In this document: positions 9,532-19,065 of the stretch, piece after piece
Layout of the letters: every line of letters starts with the position of its first letter
Position numbering within the stretch: position 1 is the stretch's first letter
From: Acetatifactor sp.
GTDB taxonomy: Bacteria; Bacillota; Clostridia; Lachnospirales; Lachnospiraceae
Length of the DNA stretch: 64,000 bases
Direction of reading: 5' to 3'
Assembly: GCA_024695935.1 (NCBI GenBank)
Contig: JAILHH010000022.1
Coordinates: 140,745 to 204,744 of the forward strand
The notes under the pieces: generated by a model
Told to the model about the DNA's origin: nothing
Database searches by the model: none
What the model saw: only the letters and a program-made list of their open reading frames with translations
Program-made: the position numbers and the translations under genes

Positions 9532-11766
9532 TTACAGATCGCTTACCAAAATCACTCCGTGTCCGGCGGGCAGACACAGATTAAGAGTGTATTCACCGTC
9601 TTTTTCACAGACTGCTTCCACCTTACTTATCTCTCCCGAAAGGGTATCCCACATTTCGAAACTGTCATCGCCGCTCTTTACGATAACCTGTATATTTTCA
9701 CCGGTTTTCCCGTAATTTACAAAAAGAGTATTCCTCTTTCCGTCCTTTATATACCTTGTAAACATCACGCCTTCAATATCCTCGCCGGTATGGATATACG
9801 GGTCTATCAGATAATCCGGATATGTGACATGATTGTTCTTTGTGCCGCTTACTCCGGCTGTTATGCAAACAGGTAAAGAAATTGTGTCTCGCAAACTTTC
9901 ATATATGGTACCCGGTTCATCCATGGATAAAACCTTCAAAGCGCCAAGAGCCTGAATATTATCAAATATTTCCTTTACCTTTTCGTCATCTGTATTTTTT
10001 TCGGCCATGTATGGAACTGTATCCAAAGCAAAAATACGACCCCCGGCCTTTGCAAAATCCAGACACATCTTTGCAAATTTAAGAGGCACAGTCTCGCACA
10101 TGGGCAGGATCAAGGCCTTGAAGCTCTGACCGTTTAGTATATTAACTATTTTGTTATTTTCAGATTTAAAGTTTTCCACCGCATCCTTGTGGATCAAGTC
10201 AAAATCCAGATTTTCCGACATCAGGCCGTTTAATAAAAGCTGCATATTTTTGTCGATTTTTGCAGCATCCTCATCTTTTACAAAGGCACCCTTGAAAAAT
10301 CCGTGGGTGTATCTCTGATCCGGAATATAGTGAAGCCAAAAGCTTTCCGTGGGCTGATAGATCAAAATATCCGCTTCGCTTACGCCGCCTGTCAAGGCAT
10401 AGTGAAGTCTTCTTGTCATGGCATTTGCTTCCTTCATGCGGTTCCACCCCTGCCACTGGAAAAACTGTGAAGGCGGCCAGTCATTTTTCCTGTTTCCTCT
10501 GTCGGAATAGAAAAATCCGTGATTTATGATGATCTGCATACCCTGCTGGAACATCCAGGTCACCATTCTGAGGTATTCGTCTGCGGTCATATCCCATCCG
10601 CATCCCGCAAAGACTTCCACGGCTGTCATTTCTTTTCCATAAGAGTGGGCTCCGCAGGCGGTATATTTAATATTCAAACTGCCTATACCCTTTCCGAGGT
10701 GATCCGCACCGGGTATATCAAGGTACCTGTTCTGTCTGAGATAATCTCCGCTGTATCTGGCATGTCCAAAGACAGTTTCCTCACCGAGAAGGTGGGCAAA
10801 AAGTTTGATATTATGGTCTTTGCACCAATTATGAAGAACTCCGAAATAGTTTTCCTGATAGAGGGAAGCAAGTACATCGAAATAGTCATATCTGTATCTG
10901 CCGGCTTCGATACCGGGGATAATAAGTTTATAGAGATTGGGAAGTATGTCATATCCTTTTCGTTTTATAAACTCTCCGGCAAAATCCCTGCTCCAGGCAA
11001 AGGCATGGCACATTCTGGTCTCATCGTTAAATACCGCTTTTATCGTCTTTCCGAAATCCTCACCGAAATGCTCATAATAAGGATCGTAAGTGGATTTGAT
11101 GAAGGCTTTTGTGGCCTCGCTGTCCAGGTAATTAACCGCTTCATTTCCACCGTATTCATAGGCATCGACTCTGATATCCACAACAAAAGCCACAGCATCC
11201 CGGTCACTTACAAACTCAAGCTCCGGGCCAAACATCAGATATGTAAAATAATCCTTTATATCATATGGATCACCTGTCTCTTTATCCACGATGGTCACAT
11301 TAAATGAACATCCTGACAGATCCGTATCAGGGCCGATGGCAAAGGTGCCTTTTCCGGAAAATTCTTTTAACTGAGCCCTGAACTTTTCACCTGCAGGGAT
11401 CTCTACCCTTTCTATCACCAGGTACTGCTCCCTGTTTCTCTCATCCAAGGTAATTGTCTGATTGCAGGTTCCTGCAGGCCAGTCGATCTCGTCATAGAGC
11501 CACATGGGCTCGTCATGCTCTTTTTTGTAATCCAGTACTGTCTTTATGTGGTCGAACCACTCATCGTCCAGATACCCTCCGATAAAGCCCTCTCCGCCGT
11601 TTGTCCTGGCGTGGGGATTTGCGCATTTTACGCCCACTTCGGACATCATTTTAAGCTGCCTTTTTAACTCCTCGTTTTCCAGCCTGTCATTCCAAAACCA
11701 AAGTGGCGACTGGCTCTCGTCAAGAGCTTTACATTTATGAGGTTCTCTCCAAATCCCTTTATCCAA
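9532..11766 (-). CDS. Putative large glycoside hydrolase, GH106-like (alpha-L-rhamnosidase superfamily resemblance)
   Basis: 744 residues, no signal peptide, so intracellular. The N-terminal pattern SPLWFWNDRLENEEL, then HARTNGGEG and MWLYDEIDWPAGTCN, is the pattern of a broad group of GH106-related TIM-barrel proteins in gut and rumen bacteria; a late beta-rich region (about 640-740) follows. The start is a TTG at 11766, with a perfect GGAGG eight bases upstream and no ATG near. It is the first gene of the locus, 143 bp before the binding-protein gene. It probably trims imported oligosaccharides. Family membership is by resemblance only; the activity could differ. Confidence 0.6.
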   Translation of the reverse strand: MDKGIWREPHKCKALDESQSPLWFWNDRLENEELKRQLKMMSEVGVKCANPHARTNGGEGFIGGYLDDEWFDHIKTVLDYKKEHDEPMWLYDEIDWPAGTCNQTITLDERNREQYLVIERVEIPAGEKFRAQLKEFSGKGTFAIGPDTDLSGCSFNVTIVDKETGDPYDIKDYFTYLMFGPELEFVSDRDAVAFVVDIRVDAYEYGGNEAVNYLDSEATKAFIKSTYDPYYEHFGEDFGKTIKAVFNDETRMCHAFAWSRDFAGEFIKRKGYDILPNLYKLIIPGIEAGRYRYDYFDVLASLYQENYFGVLHNWCKDHNIKLFAHLLGEETVFGHARYSGDYLRQNRYLDIPGADHLGKGIGSLNIKYTACGAHSYGKEMTAVEVFAGCGWDMTADEYLRMVTWMFQQGMQIIINHGFFYSDRGNRKNDWPPSQFFQWQGWNRMKEANAMTRRLHYALTGGVSEADILIYQPTESFWLHYIPDQRYTHGFFKGAFVKDEDAAKIDKNMQLLLNGLMSENLDFDLIHKDAVENFKSENNKIVNILNGQSFKALILPMCETVPLKFAKMCLDFAKAGGRIFALDTVPYMAEKNTDDEKVKEIFDNIQALGALKVLSMDEPGTIYESLRDTISLPVCITAGVSGTKNNHVTYPDYLIDPYIHTGEDIEGVMFTRYIKDGKRNTLFVNYGKTGENIQVIVKSGDDSFEMWDTLSGEISKVEAVCEKDGEYTLNLCLPAGHGVILVSDL

Positions 11767-11929
11767 ATACGTATCCTCCTGAATATATTTATATACTTTA
11801 AAAGTTTATTTCCGTCGTCATACATGTCCATGTTACCACATTTTCATGACTGACTCCATGTCCCCATTTAAGAAAAAAGTGTCCTTATTTGCAACTTATG
11901 CACCTTGCTCTCAAAATCCTCTTCATGCT

Positions 11930-11959
11930 TTGACAAAAGCCCCTTTCACGGCTTATACT
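11930..11959 (+). promoter_or_regulatory. Sigma-A-type promoter for aroA
   Basis: TTGACA at 11930 and TATACT at 11954 are separated by 18 bases. It lies about 34 bp upstream of the chosen aroA ATG, which supports that start over the longer frame. Confidence 0.65.
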
Positions 11960-11992
11960 TATGGATATAAACGCAAAATTATGAGGTTTAAA

Positions 11993-13333
11993 ATGGAGAA
12001 GATTTTTATCCAAGAAAATTCCGCGGGCTGTTATTTCGCCGACTTTGATACAAGCAATGTAAAAGTATCCGACAACCCTGTCTGCGTAACGGTTCCGGGC
12101 TCAAAGAGCATCACTAACAGAAGTCTGCTCATAGCCGCTCTCGCAAGGGGTCAGTCCAAGCTCACAGGTGTCCAGTTTTCCGAGGATTCAGAGTGTTTTT
12201 TAGAATGTCTCACGGACTTAAAATATCCCATCTCTGTAAATAAAGAGGAAAAAACCGTCACCATCTCGGGTCTTGGCGGTTATCTTCCCTGCTCTCATGC
12301 GTCCTTAAATGTAAAAAGTGCAGGTACCGCCGCCAGGTTTATCACGGCTTACCTGGGGCTTTCCGACGGGTCGTTTGATATCAACGCCTCGGATCAGATG
12401 AAAAAACGTCCCATGGCACCGCTTATCGACTGTCTCCGTGACCTTGGCGCAGAGATCGTCTGCACCGGCGAGGAAGGATTTTTCCCCCTCACCGTAAAAG
12501 GACACGGCTTTGGGAAAAATGAAATAACCGTGGATATCGACAAGAGCAGTCAGTTTCTCAGTGCGATTCTGATCTCATCCGTGCTTGCCCACGACGATAT
12601 CACAGTCAATGTAACAGGAAATCACGGGCTCAAATACGTGGAGATGACCTGCAGGATGATGCAGGATTTTAAAGCCACCATCAAAAAAGAAGGTGATTCC
12701 TACAAGATCCCCTTCAATTCAAAATATATGGCAAGGAACTATACCATAGAGCCGGATGCCTCGGCGGCAGGATATTTTTATGCGCTGTCCCCCATATTGG
12801 GTATTCCGGTATTGGTAAAGGGCATCTTTGAAAACTCTTTGCAGGGGGATGTGGCCATAACGGACGTGCTGTGCGAAATGGGTTGTTCCAAAGAGGAAAC
12901 CCATGACGGCATTGTGGTATACCCTCCAAAAGACGGTTGTCTTCACGGAGTGGATGTGGATATGTCGGCATTTTCCGATCAGGCCCTCACCGTTGCCGTC
13001 ATTGCTTCCCTTGCGGATACCCCCACCACCATTCGTGGCATCGGGCATATCAGGATGCAGGAGAGCGATCGCATTCACGGCATGGTGACAGAACTTTCAA
13101 AATGCAATATAGAATGTGAAGAAGGCGAAGACTATGTGGTGATCCACCCGGGCAGCTTAAAAGGAGCCACGATCGAAACCTATGATGACCACAGAATGGC
13201 CATGGCTTTCTCACTTTTGTCCGTAAAAAATAAGGATATCAGCATAAGCAATCCCATGTGCTGTAAAAAGACATTTGCTGAATATTTTGAGACATTGGAC
13301 AAAGCATTATGCGACGCCTCATCTGACAGATAG
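11993..13333 (+). CDS. aroA: 3-phosphoshikimate 1-carboxyvinyltransferase (EPSP synthase)
   Basis: 446 residues. It joins shikimate 3-phosphate and phosphoenolpyruvate in aromatic amino acid synthesis. The signature VPGSKSITNRSLLIAALARG near residue 35, SAGTAARF, the RP of MKKRPMAPL, the ESDR of the second domain and DDHRMAMAF near the C-terminus are all present, so the enzyme should be active. The ATG at 11993 has GAGG six bases upstream and lies just after the TTGACA/TATACT promoter; the frame open to 11846 includes the promoter and is not coding there. It stands alone, without other aro genes. Confidence 0.96.
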   Translation: MEKIFIQENSAGCYFADFDTSNVKVSDNPVCVTVPGSKSITNRSLLIAALARGQSKLTGVQFSEDSECFLECLTDLKYPISVNKEEKTVTISGLGGYLPCSHASLNVKSAGTAARFITAYLGLSDGSFDINASDQMKKRPMAPLIDCLRDLGAEIVCTGEEGFFPLTVKGHGFGKNEITVDIDKSSQFLSAILISSVLAHDDITVNVTGNHGLKYVEMTCRMMQDFKATIKKEGDSYKIPFNSKYMARNYTIEPDASAAGYFYALSPILGIPVLVKGIFENSLQGDVAITDVLCEMGCSKEETHDGIVVYPPKDGCLHGVDVDMSAFSDQALTVAVIASLADTPTTIRGIGHIRMQESDRIHGMVTELSKCNIECEEGEDYVVIHPGSLKGATIETYDDHRMAMAFSLLSVKNKDISISNPMCCKKTFAEYFETLDKALCDASSDR

Positions 13334-13431
13334 ATCAGGCAAAAAGCAGTTTGAAAACAGATCAAAAAAACTGCGCAGACACAAAAAGCGATAAATTGTA
13401 TCGGATCGGATACGTAGGAAGGATTAAGATT

Positions 13432-14367
13432 ATGAGCAAGAAAAAAGCGGTAGTTTCACTGGGACATGAAGCTCTCGGATATACCACAACCGAGCAAAAG
13501 GATGCTGTGCGCATCACGGCAAAAGCGCTGGCAGACCTTTGCGAGGAAAATTATCAATTGACAATAACCCACTCAAACGGCCCCCAGGTCAGCATGATCC
13601 ACAAGGCCATGACAGAACTCAGGAGAGTTTATATCGACTACTCCCCCGCCCCCATGTGCGTTTGTTCCGCAATGAGTCAGGGATATGTGGGTTATGACCT
13701 CCAGAATTCCATAAAATCAGAACTTTTAAGCCGCGGTATTTCCACCACGGTCAGCACCATTCTCACCCAGGTCACCGTGGACCCCTATGACGATGCTTTC
13801 TATGAGCCCACAAAGGTCATCGGCCGCTACATGTCAAAAGAGGACGCCGATACGGAGATCAAAAAGGGCAATTACGTATGTGAGGAGCCCGGAAAAGGCT
13901 TCCGCCGTGTAGTTGCTGCTCCAAAGCCCCACGACATAGTGGAGATCGAAGCCATCAGGACTCTGGCAGATGCAGATCAGCTGGTCATCGCCTGCGGAGG
14001 CGGCGGAATCCCCGTCATTGAACAGCAGTGCACATTAAAAGGTGCTTCCGCAGTCATCGAAAAGGATGCCATCGCCGGAAAGCTTGCAGCAGACTTATCC
14101 TCCGACGAACTCATTATCCTCACGGGGGTAAAGAATGTTTATTTAAATTACGGAAAAGAAAATGAGACAGCCATAACCGAAATGACCGTGGCAGAGGCGA
14201 AGGCTTACATCGCAGAGGGACAGTTCGAGGAGGGCACAATGCTTCCCAAGATCGAGGCAGCCATCGAGTATCTCACCGCTGTTCCCACCGGAAAAGTCCT
14301 CATCACAAACATGCTCTGCGTAAAGGATGCCATCAAAGGAAAAATGGGCACAGTCATCACTGCTTAA
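13432..14367 (+). CDS. arcC: Carbamate kinase
   Basis: 311 residues with the amino-acid-kinase fold: HSNGPQV (carbamoyl phosphate site), CGGGGIPVIE and the late ILTGVKNVYLNYG (nucleotide site). It makes ATP and carbamate from carbamoyl phosphate, usually the last step of arginine deiminase or agmatine/allantoin fermentation. No arcA or arcB is nearby, so the source of carbamoyl phosphate is unknown. The ATG at 13432 has AGGAAGG upstream; it starts 98 bp after aroA on the same strand. No terminator separates the two genes. Confidence 0.93.
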   Translation: MSKKKAVVSLGHEALGYTTTEQKDAVRITAKALADLCEENYQLTITHSNGPQVSMIHKAMTELRRVYIDYSPAPMCVCSAMSQGYVGYDLQNSIKSELLSRGISTTVSTILTQVTVDPYDDAFYEPTKVIGRYMSKEDADTEIKKGNYVCEEPGKGFRRVVAAPKPHDIVEIEAIRTLADADQLVIACGGGGIPVIEQQCTLKGASAVIEKDAIAGKLAADLSSDELIILTGVKNVYLNYGKENETAITEMTVAEAKAYIAEGQFEEGTMLPKIEAAIEYLTAVPTGKVLITNMLCVKDAIKGKMGTVITA

Positions 14368-14423
14368 TCCGTCAGAAAATTTATATAAAAATAAAAAATA
14401 ATGGTAAAATCGTTAAATAAATG

Positions 14424-14452
14424 TAGAAATTTTAGTAATTTTCAGTTATAAT
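14424..14452 (+). promoter_or_regulatory. Candidate promoter upstream of the CheX-like/receiver gene
   Basis: A perfect TATAAT at 14447 has TAGAAA (four of six matches to TTGACA) 17 bases upstream, 29 bp before the start codon. The -35 match is weak. Confidence 0.45.
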
Positions 14453-14480
14453 ATCTGCAAACACACTAGGAGGTTCGCAT

Positions 14481-15785
14481 ATGTTTAGTCAATTATTCGG
14501 AAGGTATCTCGTTGATAAAGCTCTCTTAAGAGAAGAAGATTACAAAGCTATCATTGAAAAGCAACTTTCCGTCAGAGTTAAACTTGGAACCATCGCCATT
14601 GCCGAAGGACTCCTTACCGAAGATCAGGTAAATCTGATCAACGAGCTCCAGAAGCAGCGCGACAAGCGCTTTGGTGATATTGCCATAGAGGAGAGGCTTT
14701 TGACCGACGATCAGATAGGTGTGCTGTTGTCAAAGCAGGGAAATCCTTACCTGCAGTTCATACAGCTTATCACTGAGTCCACCCCCCTTACCAATTCCCA
14801 GATAGAAGAACAATTGGCTGAGTTCCAGACCGCCAGAGGTTTTTCGGACAGCGATATGGCTGCTCTCAAAAAAGATGATATCGACACATTGATACCCATC
14901 TTTATCTTCTCCGCAAAACCCCACGTTACCGAGGTTGCGGGACTTGTGGTACGAAACCTTAACCGTTTCGTCTCAAGAGATTTCTACATAGGAAAAGCCT
15001 ACAGGGCACAGGAATTTGAATACAAATATCTCACCACTCAGAGAATGGTGGGTGACGATACCATCTCCATCGCATTTGCGGAAGTCACCGATGAAGGCGG
15101 CATTCTCCAGATTGCTCAGGAATTTTCGAGAGAGACCATGGATTCCGTCACAGAGGATACCTTCGATGCTCTCTGCGAGTTCATAAACGTTACCAGCGGT
15201 CTCTACGCTTCGGATATGAGCGTAAAGGATATCCACCTCGATATGGAGCCGCCTGCAGCATATGCGGATCAGGTAGCGGAAGGCGATTTCTACGTGCTTC
15301 CCGTTTATATCGACAATAAATGTATCAATGTCCTCATTGCAGTAAACAGTGAATTTGAACCCGGAAAACTTCCCATGAAGATTTCCAATACCTCCCGCCA
15401 CGCCAGAGTTTCAGGCGGTGACAAGGGAACAATCGTCTTGGTTGACGACTCAAAGATGTCCAGAAACATGCTTGCAGCCATCGTAACAAAAGCAGGTTAT
15501 ACCGTTATCGGCGAAGCTTCAAACGGTATCGAAGGATATGAGACTTATCTGAAGCTCAAGCCCGATATCATCACTCTCGATATCACAATGCCTGAGATGG
15601 ACGGTTTGGATGCATTAAAGAGGATCCTGGAGGCTGAGCCCGATGCGAAAGCTATCATGATCACTGCAGCCGGACAGCAGGACAAGCTTATCGAAGCCCT
15701 TAAGGTCGGTGCAAAGAGATTTATCAGCAAACCTTTCCAGGAGGATGAGATCATAAATAACATCAATGATGTGATGAACCTGTAA
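14481..15785 (+). CDS. Composite signalling protein: GspE/MshE-like N-terminal repeats, CheX-like domain, receiver domain
   Basis: 434 residues. Residues 1-130 are helical and contain repeated LxTxDQVxxL-like segments (GLLTEDQVNLINELQ, RLLTDDQIGVLLSKQG) reminiscent of the MshEN/GspE N-terminal type. Residues about 150-300 resemble the CheX/chemophosphatase fold (VRNLNRFV, FCEFINVTSGLYAS-like region). Residues 312-434 are a complete receiver domain with VDDS, phospho-acceptor Asp367 in TLDITMPEMDG and the Lys of FISKPF. The ATG has AGGAGG upstream and the gene is monocistronic with a strong terminator. Its probable role is phosphorylation-dependent signalling, perhaps with self-dephosphorylation; the partner kinase is not in the window. 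Confidence 0.75.
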   Translation: MFSQLFGRYLVDKALLREEDYKAIIEKQLSVRVKLGTIAIAEGLLTEDQVNLINELQKQRDKRFGDIAIEERLLTDDQIGVLLSKQGNPYLQFIQLITESTPLTNSQIEEQLAEFQTARGFSDSDMAALKKDDIDTLIPIFIFSAKPHVTEVAGLVVRNLNRFVSRDFYIGKAYRAQEFEYKYLTTQRMVGDDTISIAFAEVTDEGGILQIAQEFSRETMDSVTEDTFDALCEFINVTSGLYASDMSVKDIHLDMEPPAAYADQVAEGDFYVLPVYIDNKCINVLIAVNSEFEPGKLPMKISNTSRHARVSGGDKGTIVLVDDSKMSRNMLAAIVTKAGYTVIGEASNGIEGYETYLKLKPDIITLDITMPEMDGLDALKRILEAEPDAKAIMITAAGQQDKLIEALKVGAKRFISKPFQEDEIINNINDVMNL

Positions 15786-15820
15786 TCAGGGTTTTATATT
15801 TTGAGATTATTAAAAACACA

Positions 15821-15860
15821 AGAGCTGTCAAACTCAGATCAGTTTGACAGCTCTTTTTTT
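15821..15860 (+). terminator. Intrinsic terminator, CheX-like/receiver gene
   Basis: A perfect 14-bp stem (AGAGCTGTCAAACT with its complement) and a six-base loop are followed by TTTTTT. The A-rich 5' flank may also let it work for the convergent GH2 gene. Confidence 0.92.
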
Positions 15861-15951
15861 GATACTATATTAATACAATTATTTGAATCATTATTCGACC
15901 TTGTATTTAGCCCTTTATTTAATCCCATACCCGGTCTTATACTTGATTTAT

Positions 15952-17736
15952 TTATACTCTTCTTTCATTGATCTCTTTTAAGATTTCAGGATCGATCTTA
16001 AAATTCCTCTCCTCATCCATGAGACCGTTTATCTCCTGCTGAACATCTGAAACCTGGGTGTAGCAATATCCGCAGACATAGGGAAGTTTTTTGATGGCCG
16101 TGGTGATATCATCAAATCTTCTTATGAAATCATCCTTGTCCTTTACCTTATTGCCATATCCCCATCCGCCTTCTTCGTTAAAGGCAATACCGCCGAACTC
16201 GCTTATTATGATGGGCTGACCCTTGTATCCGTAACCTTCGGCAAAAGCGGATCTGTGGCCACAATGGTACACTTCACCGGTCATTATCCTGTCAAAGTTT
16301 TCAAAATACCTCTTAAAGAACACATCTCCCTTTTCCTCATAATCATGAAGGGTTATGATGTCTGATACGGTATGTTCCCAGCCGTCATTAACTATAACGG
16401 GACGCATGGGGTCGAATACTTTTGTGAGATGATAAATGCTCTCCGAGAAATGCTGGGGTGTTTTGTTAAACTTAATTCCGCCAAGTCCCCATGTCTCATT
16501 AAAGGGCGTCCAGGTAATTATGGAAGGATGTGAGTAATTCTGGCGGACTATTTCCATCCACTCTGATGTAAATTCATTTACCGCTTCGTCATTAAGAGCA
16601 TATCCTGCCGCCATCTCACTCCATACCAAAAGGCCCTTCACATCACACCAGTACAGAAATCTCTCATCCTCGGTCTTTTGATGTTTTCTCACGCCGTTAT
16701 ATCCCATGGCCATAACAGAATCAATATCTTTGATAAGGGCTTCTTCGGAAGGGGGTGTCAAATGCGAATCATGCCAATAACCCTGATCAAGTATCAGCCT
16801 CTGATATATGGGAGCACCGTTTAAGATGATATTCCCCTTGTCGATCTTTACTTCCCTCATTCCAAAGTACGAACCCACGCAGTCCATAACTTCGGTTTTG
16901 TTTTTAAACAGAGTAAACTCTATATCATACAGGGATGGATATTCGGGACTCCACTCATATATCGCCCACTCAAAAATATCCGGTCTGGATAAGCTTATCT
17001 CCATCCTTGCCTTGCCACAAGCCACATTTACGGTCGAGGAAGCGATCCCTGTGCGTTCCTCATCAAAGGTGATATCCGCTTTTAATGAAAGGTCACTGCA
17101 AAAATAGTCGCAGGAAATATCTGCCTCTATGATAACTGTACCGGAAGTGCGATTGGGAGTTATCTTTAACGCTTTTATATAGTCCTCTCCCACGGATTCC
17201 ATCCAGACACTTTTCCAGATTCCCGTGGTCTGCACATACCAGCATCCGAAATTATCCTTTATCCAGCGCTGTTTTCCTCTGGGCTTACTCCAGTCATAAT
17301 TGTCCTCAACCCTTACGGTTATCCTGTTTTCTCCGACAAGAAGCTTATCTGTTATATCAAATGAGAATCTGGCATAACCGCCCCTGTGATCCCCTACAGC
17401 TTCGCCGTTTACATACACTTTAGCGGCAAAATCCACGCCTTCGAAATGAAGCAGCACTTTTCTTTTTTTCAGGTCCTCATCCTTTATATCGACAGTCTTT
17501 CCATACCATACAACTGGATGGAATTTTTCATCCTTTATGCCGGACAGAGAAGTCTCATATGTAAAGGGAACCGTGATAGTATTCCATCCGGATTTTTTAT
17601 CTGAGTACCACTTTTCTTTTAACCCATTGTTTTCATCATCAAAGGCAAAATCCCATTCTCCGTTTAAAAGAGTAAAATTATCACGAACCAGCTGAGGTCT
17701 GGGATAGTCTTTTACATAAAAGTGTAAATTTTTCAT
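15952..17736 (-). CDS. GH2 family glycoside hydrolase (beta-galactosidase/beta-glucuronidase type)
   Basis: 594 residues, no signal peptide. The order is sugar-binding jelly roll (about 15-180, VYVNGEAVGDHRGGYARFSF), immunoglobulin-like domain (180-280) and a TIM barrel (280-590). The acid/base Glu is in WTPFNETWGLGG and the nucleophile Glu in PIIISEFGGI. It lacks the extra C-terminal domains of LacZ, matching the short intracellular GH2 enzymes. The ATG at 17736 has GGAAAGGAAA upstream. The adjacent minus-strand regulator gene is 98 bp upstream and probably controls it. Exact substrate (galactoside, glucuronide, arabinoside) is not resolved. Confidence 0.88.
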   Translation of the reverse strand: MKNLHFYVKDYPRPQLVRDNFTLLNGEWDFAFDDENNGLKEKWYSDKKSGWNTITVPFTYETSLSGIKDEKFHPVVWYGKTVDIKDEDLKKRKVLLHFEGVDFAAKVYVNGEAVGDHRGGYARFSFDITDKLLVGENRITVRVEDNYDWSKPRGKQRWIKDNFGCWYVQTTGIWKSVWMESVGEDYIKALKITPNRTSGTVIIEADISCDYFCSDLSLKADITFDEERTGIASSTVNVACGKARMEISLSRPDIFEWAIYEWSPEYPSLYDIEFTLFKNKTEVMDCVGSYFGMREVKIDKGNIILNGAPIYQRLILDQGYWHDSHLTPPSEEALIKDIDSVMAMGYNGVRKHQKTEDERFLYWCDVKGLLVWSEMAAGYALNDEAVNEFTSEWMEIVRQNYSHPSIITWTPFNETWGLGGIKFNKTPQHFSESIYHLTKVFDPMRPVIVNDGWEHTVSDIITLHDYEEKGDVFFKRYFENFDRIMTGEVYHCGHRSAFAEGYGYKGQPIIISEFGGIAFNEEGGWGYGNKVKDKDDFIRRFDDITTAIKKLPYVCGYCYTQVSDVQQEINGLMDEERNFKIDPEILKEINERRV

Positions 17737-17833
17737 ATCATTTCCTTTCCGGGCACCCACTCCTTAAGTGACCCATTAAACCGTTATTCCAAAATGTCAG
17801 CTACAGCTGTTTATTTACAGCACTCACATATGA

Positions 17834-18784
17834 TCAATTATAAACTTCCACATCCATCAAAAGCCCCTGGGGATGGTCACCGAAAGCGCAACCAAAGAGG
17901 TTTAAACCTCCCACATGGGCTGCATCGGCTTTCACACCAAGCCTGAAGCTTATGAATTTGTTGCCGTCAAGATCCAAAGATTCCATGTTCTCATCGGAAA
18001 CCTTTGTCTCATTGTCAAAAACTCCGTCATTATTGATCCTGATGTTTTTCAGGATGCCGTACTGAGTCATGGTATCGCCCCACCAGTCGGGGTTAAGAAC
18101 ACCGCGCCTTCCTCCGAAATCTCCCGGGATCAGCATTGTCTCCAATTCTCTTCCGTTCACCCACACTGACACATCGGACGGCCAGTCATTTTGGTATCCC
18201 GGAGCTTCGGAACAAATCTCAAAGGAGAATCTGATCTCCTTTACCTTTTTTTCCTTAAACAGGTAAGTTGGGAACCTGTATTCAACGAATCCGTTTCTGA
18301 ACCACAAAAGCTCCGCTTCCGACCTGTCCACGCAATAAAAGCTTGAAGGCGAATCCTCCAGTCCCAGGTACCCCTTTGCACTTGCCAGACCGCAGTTACC
18401 ATCCACATCGCACTCAAAATAGTTGCCGATGGGCATGGGGAATGAAAATACCGAAGTCTCCTTTGGATCCCGCCTGTGCTCAAACACATTCATATACATA
18501 TCTTCAAATACTATGCCGCACATCTTTTGACTTCCTCTGACTCCGGGTCTCTCCCGCATCACTATCATTCCGGCATCCTCCAAAACCTTTGCATGCATTG
18601 CAGCCGAGGACTGAGGGATATCAAATTCCTTTGCGATCTCAGAGATGTTGGCGGAATGCTCTGTCAGATATTTGAGGATCTCAAGCCTTATCTCAGATGA
18701 GATGGCCTTTCCCACTTTCACGACACTCTCCGGCTTATCAATATCAAGTTCCAGTCTCTTTTTGTTTGTTGTCCTTATCTCCAA
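17834..18784 (-). CDS. ArsR-like winged-helix regulator with C-terminal ligand-binding-like domain
   Basis: 316 residues. Residues about 20-90 form an ArsR-type winged helix (SSEIRLEILKYLTEHSANIS, then FDIPQSSAAMHAKVLEDAGM). The remaining 220 residues are beta-rich, with WVNGRELETM, the GDFGGRRG motif and NLFGCAFGDH, and look like a jelly-roll effector domain rather than a metal site. No cysteine-based metal motif is seen. The start is a TTG at 18784 with AGGAGG 10 bases upstream, and there is no nearby ATG. Its position before the GH2 gene suggests it senses a sugar or glycoside and regulates that gene (inference). Confidence 0.75.
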   Translation of the reverse strand: MEIRTTNKKRLELDIDKPESVVKVGKAISSEIRLEILKYLTEHSANISEIAKEFDIPQSSAAMHAKVLEDAGMIVMRERPGVRGSQKMCGIVFEDMYMNVFEHRRDPKETSVFSFPMPIGNYFECDVDGNCGLASAKGYLGLEDSPSSFYCVDRSEAELLWFRNGFVEYRFPTYLFKEKKVKEIRFSFEICSEAPGYQNDWPSDVSVWVNGRELETMLIPGDFGGRRGVLNPDWWGDTMTQYGILKNIRINNDGVFDNETKVSDENMESLDLDGNKFISFRLGVKADAAHVGGLNLFGCAFGDHPQGLLMDVEVYN

Positions 18785-19065
18785 ACCCTTTTAACCTCCT
18801 GATCTGGTGAATGCATAAATAAAACTGTAGTTTCGCTTATTTTTATGACATATTTTTTGTTAGTTTTTTTCTCCAATAAAACCGCATATATTTGGGCAGT
18901 ATTTACATAGTCTTTTTGCATCCTCAATGTTATATTAATCTCATCAGCGAGAATTTGCAACAGTATTTTTGTTGTTTTTAGAGGAGAACAGCCATCTTCA
19001 TCAGGGCAGTCTCCCTTTGTTAAACCTGCGCTCAAAAATAAAAAGAGATTGGATAAGAAACAAAA

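Noticed and set aside
10519..11307. 262-residue plus-strand ORF opposite the GH106-like gene
   Set aside because: It is an antisense shadow; there is no ribosome site and no recognisable domain, while the minus strand is well supported.
11846..11992. 49-residue N-terminal extension of AroA
   Set aside because: It contains the TTGACA/TATACT promoter, and GAGG six bases before ATG 11993 fixes the start there.
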